From Psychroflexus torquis ATCC 700755 (lineage in GTDB: Bacteria > Bacteroidota > Bacteroidia > Flavobacteriales > Flavobacteriaceae): a stretch of 64,000 nucleotides of DNA. The notes under the pieces are model-generated. The model was not told the DNA's origin and did no database searches. It saw only the letters and a program-made list of their open reading frames with translations. Numbering within the stretch: position 1 is the first letter of the stretch; the number at the start of each line of letters is the position of its first letter. Position numbers and translations under genes: made by a program. The stretch lies in contig NC_018721.1 of the NCBI RefSeq assembly GCF_000153485.2, positions 2,294,001-2,358,000 of the forward strand, read 5' to 3'. Below, piece after piece: positions 37,458 to 44,926 of this stretch.

Positions 37458-39278
37458 ATGTCAGTAGCTGCACAACCACTTGCGAACGATCATGCACATG
37501 AGGAAGGACATCACGAACCTACTTTCATAGAGAAGTACATATTTAGTACAGATCATAAAATGATCGCTAAACAATATTTAATTTCTGGCCTCATCATGGG
37601 TTTTATTGGTATAGCAATGTCTATGTTAATGAGATTACAATTGGCATGGCCAAATGAAACTTTTTGGATTTACGAAGTTTTACTTGGACGCTTTGGAGAA
37701 GATGGAGTAATGGATCCAAGTATCTATTTAGCTCTCTCTACAATTCACGGAACCATTATGATTTTCTATGTCCTTACGGCAGGCTTGAGTGGTACGTTCA
37801 GTAATTTACTTATACCCCTCCAAATTGGGGCTAGAGATATGGCTTCAGGATTTATGAACATGCTATCCTTTTGGTTGTTCTTCATTTCCTGTGTTGTCAT
37901 CGTTTCCTCTTTCTTTGTAGAAGCTGGTCCTGCATCTGCTGGATGGACTGTCTATCCACCGCTTAGTGCATTACCACAAGCTATAGGTGGTTCAGGATTG
38001 GGGATGACACTTTGGTTGGTTGCTATAACCATATTTGTTGCCTCATCTCTTTTAGGTTCACTTAATTATATTGTAACGGTTCTTAATTTAAGAACTCAAG
38101 GGATGACGATGACAAGATTACCCCTAACGATTTGGGCTTTTTTTGTTACTGCAATCATAGGTGTGGTTTCATTCCCTGTTCTTTTAGCTGCTGGTCTTCT
38201 TCTTTTGATGGACCGTAGTTTTGGAACATCATTTTTCCTAAGTGATATTTATATACAAGGTGAAGTCCTATCTTATCAAGGTGGTTCTCCTGTTTTGTAT
38301 GAGCACTTATTTTGGTTTTTAGGTCACCCAGAGGTTTACATTGTTTTACTACCTGCTCTAGGAATCACATCAGAAATTATAGCGACCAATTCTAGAAAGC
38401 CAATTTTTGGATATAGAGCGATGATAGCTTCTATTCTAGCTATCGCTTTTCTATCTACAGTAGTTTGGGGTCACCATATGTTCGTGTCTGGTATGAATCC
38501 ATTTTTAGGTTCTGTCTTCACATTTACAACTCTTTTAATTGCTATACCTTCAGCTGTTAAAGCCTTCAATTATATAACAACCCTTTGGAAAGGTAACCTC
38601 CAATTAAATCCTGGTATGTTATTTTCCATTGGATTAGTGTCTACTTTTATTACTGGTGGTCTTACAGGTATTATTTTAGGGGATAGTACATTGGATATAA
38701 ATGTACACGATACTTATTTCGTTATTGCTCACTTTCACCTGGTAATGGGTATATCAGCTTTATATGGATTATTTGCTGGAATTTACCACTGGTTTCCAAA
38801 AATGTTTGGTAGAATGATGAACAAAAATCTTGGTTATGTCCATTTTTGGATCACTGCTGTTGGAGCTTATGGTATTTTCTTCCCAATGCACTTTATTGGA
38901 ATGGCAGGGTTACCAAGGCGTTATTATAAATTTACAGAGTTTCCTTATTTTGATGATTTAGCAAATACTAATATTCTTATATCTGTATTCGCGTTCATCA
39001 CTGCAGGTGCTCAATTATTTTTTGTCTATAATTTTATTTCTTCAATTTTCTATGGGAAGAAAGCAGAGCAAAACCCATGGAAGTCAAATACCCTAGAGTG
39101 GACTACTCCTGTGAAGCATATTCACGGTAACTGGCCCGGTGAAATTCCACATGTTCACAGATGGTCTTACGACTATAGCAAACTGAATAAAGAGGAAACA
39201 GATTACGTGATTGCTGGTCAAGATTTTGTACCTCAAAACGTACCTTTGCAGGAACATGAAGAAGAAATGGATGACTAA
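37458..39278 (+). CDS. coxA: Cytochrome c oxidase subunit I
   Basis: Heme-copper catalytic subunit with 12 transmembrane helices in 606 residues. Diagnostic motifs: STIHGTIMIFYV (low-spin heme His), FLGHPEVYIVLLPALG (CuB His cross-linked to Tyr), WGHHMFVSGMNPFLG (two CuB His), and HDTYFVIAHFHLVMG (heme a3 and heme a His). The Glu of HPEVY is part of the proton path region. It is the last gene of the act-cox operon and is followed by a terminator. Confidence 0.97.
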   Translation: MSVAAQPLANDHAHEEGHHEPTFIEKYIFSTDHKMIAKQYLISGLIMGFIGIAMSMLMRLQLAWPNETFWIYEVLLGRFGEDGVMDPSIYLALSTIHGTIMIFYVLTAGLSGTFSNLLIPLQIGARDMASGFMNMLSFWLFFISCVVIVSSFFVEAGPASAGWTVYPPLSALPQAIGGSGLGMTLWLVAITIFVASSLLGSLNYIVTVLNLRTQGMTMTRLPLTIWAFFVTAIIGVVSFPVLLAAGLLLLMDRSFGTSFFLSDIYIQGEVLSYQGGSPVLYEHLFWFLGHPEVYIVLLPALGITSEIIATNSRKPIFGYRAMIASILAIAFLSTVVWGHHMFVSGMNPFLGSVFTFTTLLIAIPSAVKAFNYITTLWKGNLQLNPGMLFSIGLVSTFITGGLTGIILGDSTLDINVHDTYFVIAHFHLVMGISALYGLFAGIYHWFPKMFGRMMNKNLGYVHFWITAVGAYGIFFPMHFIGMAGLPRRYYKFTEFPYFDDLANTNILISVFAFITAGAQLFFVYNFISSIFYGKKAEQNPWKSNTLEWTTPVKHIHGNWPGEIPHVHRWSYDYSKLNKEETDYVIAGQDFVPQNVPLQEHEEEMDD

Positions 39279-39298
39279 TTATTCTTTAAGATAGAGAG

Positions 39299-39334
39299 AA
39301 GCCTTCAAGTCAAATTTCTTGGAGGCTTTTTTAT
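39299..39334 (+). terminator. Terminator of the act-cox operon
   Basis: Eleven-base stem with one G-U pair (AAGCCTTCAAG / CTTGGAGGCTT), 8-base loop and a run of six T, about 20 bases after the coxA stop. Confidence 0.9.
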
Positions 39335-39335
39335 T

Positions 39336-39343
39336 TATATTTG
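39336..39343 (+). promoter_or_regulatory. -7 element TATATTTG very close to the ruvB start
   Basis: Exact TAnnTTTG match ending only 4 bases before the ruvB ATG. If used, the transcript would begin at or inside the start codon. Confidence 0.4.
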
Positions 39344-39347
39344 TAAT

Positions 39348-40370
39348 ATGAACGAAAATTTAGATGCTACGGGCAGCAATTTCGATAATCAAGACCATGA
39401 GGTAGATCGAGCGTTGAGACCACTTTCTTTTGATGATTTTGCTGGTCAATCTCATGTATTAGAGAATCTCCAGGTTTTCGTAAAAGCAGCTAACTTAAGA
39501 GGCGAAGCTCTAGACCATACTCTTTTTCATGGTCCTCCTGGCTTAGGTAAAACAACTTTAGCTCATATTCTTGCTAATGAACTCCAAACTGGAATCAAAA
39601 TTACTTCAGGTCCAGTCATTGATAAACCAGGGGATTTAGCTGGTCTGCTAACTAATCTGGAACCTCGGGATGTTCTATTTATAGATGAAATTCATAGGTT
39701 GAGTTCAGTAGTTGAGGAGTATCTATATTCTGCTATGGAAGACTTTAAAATCGATATTATGATCGAGTCTGGGCCTAATGCTAGAAGTGTTGAGATCAAT
39801 TTGAATCCGTTTACACTAGTTGGAGCTACAACGCGTTCAGGATTGCTTACAGCTCCAATGCGAGCAAGATTCGGAATTTCAAGTCGATTAGAATACTATT
39901 CAACGGAATTACTTAGCGGTATTATTTTAAGGAGTGGCTCAATCTTAGGGGTGTCGATAACCACCGATTCTGCTATCGAAATAGCTGGTAGGAGTCGGGG
40001 AACACCCAGGATTGCTAATGCTTTACTGAGACGAGTTCGAGATTTTGCTCAGATTAAAGGTAACGGCAAAATCGATATGGAAATTTCGAAGTATAGCCTC
40101 AAGGCTTTAAATGTAGATGCCTTTGGTTTGGATGATATGGATAATAAAATTTTATTAACCATAATTGATAAATTTAAAGGGGGTCCTGTCGGCTTAACTA
40201 CTCTGGCGACTGCAGTTAGCGAAAATGCTGAAACTATAGAGGAAGTATATGAACCCTTCCTAATTCAACAAGGCTTTATAAATCGTACTCCTCGTGGAAG
40301 GGAAGTAACCGACTCAGCCTACAAACACCTTGGCAAACTAAGAGAAAGTAAACAAAAAGGATTATTCTAA
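39348..40370 (+). CDS. ruvB: Holliday junction branch migration helicase RuvB
   Basis: AAA+ motor that pulls DNA through RuvA at Holliday junctions. Walker [10 protein letters not shown] at residues 62-70, Walker [10 protein letters not shown] near 108, sensor 1 GATTRSG near 163, sensor 2 [17 protein letters not shown] near 222, and a C-terminal winged helix ([17 protein letters not shown]). 340 residues, normal length. ruvA is 7 kb away at 47302, not adjacent. Confidence 0.97.
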   Translation: MNENLDATGSNFDNQDHEVDRALRPLSFDDFAGQSHVLENLQVFVKAANLRGEALDHTLFHGPPGLGKTTLAHILANELQTGIKITSGPVIDKPGDLAGLLTNLEPRDVLFIDEIHRLSSVVEEYLYSAMEDFKIDIMIESGPNARSVEINLNPFTLVGATTRSGLLTAPMRARFGISSRLEYYSTELLSGIILRSGSILGVSITTDSAIEIAGRSRGTPRIANALLRRVRDFAQIKGNGKIDMEISKYSLKALNVDAFGLDDMDNKILLTIIDKFKGGPVGLTTLATAVSENAETIEEVYEPFLIQQGFINRTPRGREVTDSAYKHLGKLRESKQKGLF

Positions 40371-40380
40371 CAAAACATTT

Positions 40381-41703
40381 ATGACATCTTCCACTCATTT
40401 CCCTGAGGTTCCTGTAATTGAGTTTTTAAAACATGCAGGTAATATTCTAAAGAACCCTTTACCTTTTCACCAAAAGAACTTTGAAGCCTTAGGAAACACT
40501 TTTAGATTAAATCTAGGCTTAGGCAATTCAGTGGTTTTTTCTAGAGACCCTGAATTTGCCATTTATGCCTTAAGGGACAACCAAAAGAATTTTAAGAAAA
40601 CCGATATCCAAACTAAAGACTTGGCCAAGTATGTAGGTCACGGACTATTGACTTCTGAAGGACAAAAATGGAAATCACAGCGAAAATTAATTCAGCCAGC
40701 TTTTCACAAAAAAAACATCTACTCCCTTCTAGATGTTATGGTAGAAGCCATAGACAAAGAACTAGAAAGAATAGAGGTCGATACTCCTATAGATATCTTT
40801 CCGATATTTAATGATCTTGCTTTTAAAGTTGTGGTAAAAAGCTTGTTTAGCGATGCCATAAATGCAGAAGAAATTTCTCGCTTGCAGTATATCACAGAAG
40901 AAACTCAAAAAATGCTGGTTAAAGAATTAAGGCAGCCCTATAAAAAATGGTGGTTTGTTCTAAGCCAGGAATTAAAAAGAAACTTGAATTTAAGCCGAGA
41001 AGCTAGAGATTTGCTCATTCGAATTATAAAAAGACGGCAAAATTCTAACTCTGAAAGTAAAGATTTACTAGACATGCTTTTGGCTTTGACCTATGAAGAT
41101 GGTTCTAAGATGAATCAAGAACAATTGATAGATGAAATTTTAATTTTATTTATTGCTGGCCATGAAACTACCTCCAACGCTTTGTCTTTTACGGTTCAGT
41201 TGATAGGTCAAGATGAACATGTACAAGAAAAATTAGTTTCAGAAATAGATCTTCTTGAAGACCATTCTTTCTTTGATATTTTGAAAGATAGTAAGTATAC
41301 TGAGAATGTCATACAGGAATCTATGCGCCTTTTTCCTCCAGTTTACTTTATAGATCGGCAGAATATTGAGCGTGATACTTTCAAAGGATTTGAAATTCCA
41401 CAAGGAACCACTCTCCTTTTTTCTGTACACCAAATCCATAGAAATGCTACAAACTGGGAAAATCCGAACAAATTTATGCCAGAACGGTTTCAGGATTCAA
41501 GAAGCGTAAGTAATTTTTATTTTCCTTTTGGCGCAGGACCTAGAAAATGTATAGGCAATAATTTTGCAATGTACGAAATCACGTTAGCCATCAACCGGCT
41601 GTTAAAAACCTATAAGATCGAACAAGTCAATAAAGAGATTGAAATTCAACCTCTTATTAGTCTTAAGCCAAAAAATGCAATAGTCAAATTCTCTAAACGG
41701 TAA
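40381..41703 (+). CDS. Cytochrome P450
   Basis: Soluble heme mono-oxygenase of 440 residues. I-helix AGHETTSNAL (oxygen activation) near residue 258, K-helix ExxR in ESMRLFPP near 315, and heme loop FPFGAGPRKCIGNNFA with the Cys ligand near residue 390. No membrane anchor and no fused reductase, so it needs external ferredoxin or flavodoxin partners not found here. The family resemblance is to CYP4/CYP102-type fatty acid hydroxylases, but the substrate is unknown. It starts 10 bases after ruvB and so may share its transcript. A MITE follows directly. Confidence 0.93.
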   Translation: MTSSTHFPEVPVIEFLKHAGNILKNPLPFHQKNFEALGNTFRLNLGLGNSVVFSRDPEFAIYALRDNQKNFKKTDIQTKDLAKYVGHGLLTSEGQKWKSQRKLIQPAFHKKNIYSLLDVMVEAIDKELERIEVDTPIDIFPIFNDLAFKVVVKSLFSDAINAEEISRLQYITEETQKMLVKELRQPYKKWWFVLSQELKRNLNLSREARDLLIRIIKRRQNSNSESKDLLDMLLALTYEDGSKMNQEQLIDEILILFIAGHETTSNALSFTVQLIGQDEHVQEKLVSEIDLLEDHSFFDILKDSKYTENVIQESMRLFPPVYFIDRQNIERDTFKGFEIPQGTTLLFSVHQIHRNATNWENPNKFMPERFQDSRSVSNFYFPFGAGPRKCIGNNFAMYEITLAINRLLKTYKIEQVNKEIEIQPLISLKPKNAIVKFSKR

Positions 41704-41711
41704 AGCGATTA

Positions 41712-41919
41712 AACCAAATTAAATTTATAATATCGTATAAATAAATTGAATTATACTTCGACGTAGATCAGCACAGGTTTTTTGATGGATTGAAATTAAA
41801 TATAATTAGCATAGCCTTAGTTGTGGCAATTATTTTTGACAAAAAGCTGGTGAAAAAAGCCTGTGCCGAATTCGTCTTGGTAAAACGATTTATTGCGACA
41901 TTATAGGTTTAATTTGGCA
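41712..41919 (+). mobile_element. MITE copy 2 (both arms present, longest copy)
   Basis: About 208 bp. It carries both inner arms, AGCACAGGTTTTTTG on the left and AAAAAAGCCTGTGCC on the right, which are complementary, inside ends matching the other copies (ACCAAATTAAATTTATAAT ... GCGACATTATAGGTTTAATT). The flanking TA dinucleotides are degenerate (AA and CA), suggesting an old insertion. Confidence 0.85.
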
Positions 41920-42558
41920 TAAGAGATCTCCAATGAAATCTTTAGAAAATTAGCTGTTAAGCGAACTAAATATAAGGGTCTTAAGTGGAATATAAATCAC
42001 TTTAAAACGAACGAATTCCTTTACAGAAAATCTCTGTTAATCAGTTTTATAGAAACCTCAATTTCTTCTATAAATGAGGTGGGGTGCTTTTTTTTCTGCT
42101 GAATTTGATGGTATAAAAGCTTACAGGCTTTTTTCTCCATTTTAAAGTCAAGTTAGTGGATTGAAGAGAGACTTATGTCACTCGTTCTCTCATGAAACTT
42201 CATAAAAGCCAATGAAATTTCAGATGTATCTCCTAAAACACATTTAGAATATATAGCTTAAGTTAATTAGCTAGACACAAAAAAAGTACTCAAAATGCAT
42301 TTATGAAAAACTATTATGACGTTACTTTTTTTTTGATGAAAAAATGGTCGCAATGGAAATACTAATTGATTTATAAAAAGTATCACATTCAAGAAACGAA
42401 TTTTGATGAAATAGGAGAAAATAAACTTTAAGACTTTTAAGAAAGACTAAAGGTAGACCTTGGAAAATCAACTATAAAATATACAAGTCAATAATAGACT
42501 TTGACCTGAAATTTGTAGTTTAGATTAATTTAAAAATTAATAATTCTTTGTTGAATTA
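41920..42558. other. 639-base gap between two MITEs, no gene recognised
   Basis: No reading frame of useful length. A hairpin at about 42054-42080 (ACCTCA / TGAGGT) and an AAAAGC / GCTTTTTT pair at about 42115-42134 are terminator-like and could end P450 transcription. The rest is AT-rich and looks eroded. Short frames near 42300-42480 have Lys-rich coding-like codons but are interrupted by stops. Confidence 0.4.
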
Positions 42559-42723
42559 TACCAAATTATATTTATAATGCCGTATGAATAAATTGAATTA
42601 TTTTTTGATTGATTGATTGAAATCAAAAATAACTAGCATAGCCTTAGCTACGGTAATTATTTTTGATGAAAAGCAGGCGAAAAAGAAACGATTTATTGCG
42701 TCATTATAGGTCTAATTTGGTAT
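42559..42723 (+). mobile_element. MITE copy 3 (no inner arms, shortest copy)
   Basis: 165 bp flanked by TA on both sides, starting TACCAAATTATATTTATAATG and ending GTCTAATTTGGTA. The arms present in copy 2 are both missing while the core (CTAGCATAGCCTTAGCTACG) is intact. Its right end is 30 bases before the next gene's start codon. Confidence 0.9.
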
Positions 42724-42753
42724 TACAACATAAAATCCAGTAGACTAAAATCG

Positions 42754-43920
42754 ATGAATGAGAAAGCATTAGGATTATTGAGAAAAGTCTCCACAGACAA
42801 AGGTTTCTTAGCAAGCTCATCAGATATTTCAAACTATAAGCGAATCTGGGCTAGAGATGGAGTTATCTGTACTTTAGCAGCATTATCCAGTGGAGATAAG
42901 CAGCTCATTGAGGTTGGTAAACATACTTTGCTTAACCTAGCAGAGCACCAACATGAATTTGGAAACATCCCTTCCAATATCGAATTTCAAGGCACTACTG
43001 TAAAATTAAGCTTTGGAGGATTAGCTCCACGTGTAGATACTCTAGCTTGGTTTATTATCGGTGTCTGTCAATACAGTCATTCTCAAGGTGATGCTTCGTT
43101 TTTTGATCGTCTTAAACCACATATGTTAAAAGCTTTTAGGTTGATGGAAACTTGGGAGTTCAATTTTAAGCATTTGATGTATGTTCCGCGAAGTGGAAAT
43201 TGGGCAGATGAATACCCTACCCAAGGATTCACACTATACGACCAAGTATTAAGGGTTTGGGCTTTACGGTCGTTTTTGCATCATGAACATCATGTGGATT
43301 TAGCTCAGAAACAAAAAGATATTCTGAATCAAATTCAGATTAATTTCAAAAAGAGAGAGGACACATCTGAACAAGTTTACCACCCTAAGGCTTACAGCAG
43401 TTTGAAAAAAACAAAGTACTGGGTGGCATCACTAGAACCAGCAGGTTACCAAACACAATTTGATGCCTTTGGTAATGCTTTAGCGCTATTATTAGGGATA
43501 GGAAGCGAAAAAGACCAAAAAGAGCTAATCAATTATTCTGAAGATTTAAGACAAGAAGTCAAGCTGAAATTATTACCAGCATTCTGGCCTGTCATCACTT
43601 CAGAAGATAAAGACTGGGAGCTACTTCAAAACAATTGTGCTTATGAATTTAGAAATTATCCTTATCAATTTCATAATGGGGGGACGTGGCAAATGATAAA
43701 TGGGTTTTATGGTTTAGCACTCTTAAAGGCTAATCACAGAGATTCGGCAGAAACAGTTTTAAGGCTTATTAAAGAGTTAAATGCTAAGGAAGAGTGGAAG
43801 TTTTATGAAAACTTTGATTCTAAGAATGGAAATCCCAACGGAGTTCCTCTTTGTGCTTGGAGTGCTGCTGCTGAAATCATTTTGGAACAAAACTTAAAAC
43901 ATAACACCCTAATACTTTAG
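42754..43920 (+). CDS. GH100-like (neutral/alkaline invertase-type) glycoside hydrolase
   Basis: Six-hairpin glycosidase fold of 388 residues. The front motif NYKRIWARDGVICTLAAL places the conserved Asp as in neutral/alkaline invertases and amylo-alpha-1,6-glucosidases. Further landmarks are HGEIPSN-like HEFGNIPSN, SGNWADEYPTQGFTLYDQV (putative acid residue) and FHNGGTWQMINGFYGLAL. There is no signal peptide, so it is cytosolic. A fructokinase-like gene starts 3 bases later, which favours sucrose (or a fructoside) as substrate. A debranching-type role is the alternative. Confidence 0.72.
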   Translation: MNEKALGLLRKVSTDKGFLASSSDISNYKRIWARDGVICTLAALSSGDKQLIEVGKHTLLNLAEHQHEFGNIPSNIEFQGTTVKLSFGGLAPRVDTLAWFIIGVCQYSHSQGDASFFDRLKPHMLKAFRLMETWEFNFKHLMYVPRSGNWADEYPTQGFTLYDQVLRVWALRSFLHHEHHVDLAQKQKDILNQIQINFKKREDTSEQVYHPKAYSSLKKTKYWVASLEPAGYQTQFDAFGNALALLLGIGSEKDQKELINYSEDLRQEVKLKLLPAFWPVITSEDKDWELLQNNCAYEFRNYPYQFHNGGTWQMINGFYGLALLKANHRDSAETVLRLIKELNAKEEWKFYENFDSKNGNPNGVPLCAWSAAAEIILEQNLKHNTLIL

Positions 43921-43923
43921 AAA

Positions 43924-44862
43924 ATGTTGAATAACCAACTAGATATTATTTGTGTAGGAGAAGCTTTAGTCGATTTTATCGGCCATGAAATAGGGAGTAT
44001 TAGCAAAACCACCAATTATCAGCGCCATCTGGGAGGGTCGCCTACTAATGTATCTTTGAATTTAGCAAAATTAAAATTAAAAGTTGCTTTAGTCGCAACT
44101 TTAGGTAAGGATGGTTTGGGCGATTATATTTTAGAAGGACTTCAAGCTTCAAATATAGATGTTTCAAATGTTAGTATTTCAGTATTGAAGCCAACGAGTG
44201 TTATTTTTATTTCGAAGACAGATGCAACTCCGGAATTTATTCCCTACCGGGAAGCAGATCACGAAATTATTCTGAGTCAATTTAAAGATGTTTCCTTTTC
44301 GGGGATAAGGGTGTTTCATACCACCTGCTTTGCTTTGAGTAAAAACCCAGCGAGAGAGACTATACTAAAAATGGCCAAAAAGGCTTATTTGTTAAATTGT
44401 AAGTTGAGTATAGATCTCAATTACTCCAATATAATTTGGCCAAACAAACAGGAAGCAATTTCAACTCTTGAAACGTTCTGCGCATTTAATCCCTTAATTA
44501 AAATTAGTGAAGATGATAAGCGACGTTTACTGGGCAATATTTCCGACGACATAATGTTTGAATACTTTCATAAATTGGGAGTTGATACTATTTGTTATAC
44601 GAAAGGAAGTAAAGGTGTGAAATTGTCTGTAAAAGGAGAAAAAATAATACATATGGAGGCCCTTAAAATTGAAAAAGTGGTGGATGCTACCGGAGCTGGA
44701 GATGCCTTTTGGTCTGGCTTTTTATATTCTTATATTAGGAATTATAATTATACCAATTGTTTAAAATTTGGTTTGAAGTTAGCTTCTCTAAAGCTCCAAT
44801 CCCTAGGGAGCTCTAGTTTTAATCCTAATATTGGAGAGGATTTCTTTCAGAATAACGCATAA
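43924..44862 (+). CDS. PfkB-family carbohydrate kinase, probably fructokinase
   Basis: Sugar kinase of 312 residues. Substrate and ATP motifs: ICVGEALVDFIG at the N-terminus, HLGGSPTNVSLNLAKL near residue 35 (the PfkB signature 1), and VVDATGAGDAFWSGFLYSY near residue 256 (signature 2 with catalytic Asp). It would phosphorylate the fructose released by the preceding hydrolase, to which it is translationally close (3-base gap). Confidence 0.85.
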   Translation: MLNNQLDIICVGEALVDFIGHEIGSISKTTNYQRHLGGSPTNVSLNLAKLKLKVALVATLGKDGLGDYILEGLQASNIDVSNVSISVLKPTSVIFISKTDATPEFIPYREADHEIILSQFKDVSFSGIRVFHTTCFALSKNPARETILKMAKKAYLLNCKLSIDLNYSNIIWPNKQEAISTLETFCAFNPLIKISEDDKRRLLGNISDDIMFEYFHKLGVDTICYTKGSKGVKLSVKGEKIIHMEALKIEKVVDATGAGDAFWSGFLYSYIRNYNYTNCLKFGLKLASLKLQSLGSSSFNPNIGEDFFQNNA

Positions 44863-44866
44863 GGTT

Positions 44867-44874
44867 TACCTTTG
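44867..44874 (+). promoter_or_regulatory. -7 promoter element TACCTTTG for maeB
   Basis: Exact TAnnTTTG match about 52 bases upstream of the maeB ATG, just after the kinase stop. The predicted leader contains the hairpin at 44891-44912. Confidence 0.55.
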
Positions 44875-44890
44875 TTTCTTCTAATTAATG

Positions 44891-44912
44891 ACTAGAGCAA
44901 ACATGCTCTAGT
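44891..44912. promoter_or_regulatory. Perfect palindrome in the maeB leader
   Basis: Nine-base perfect inverted repeat ACTAGAGCA / TGCTCTAGT with loop AACA, 14 bases before the start codon. There is no T run, so it is not a normal terminator. It may be an operator or an RNA stem that covers the ribosome site. Confidence 0.45.
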
Positions 44913-44926
44913 AGTAAAATATCCTT

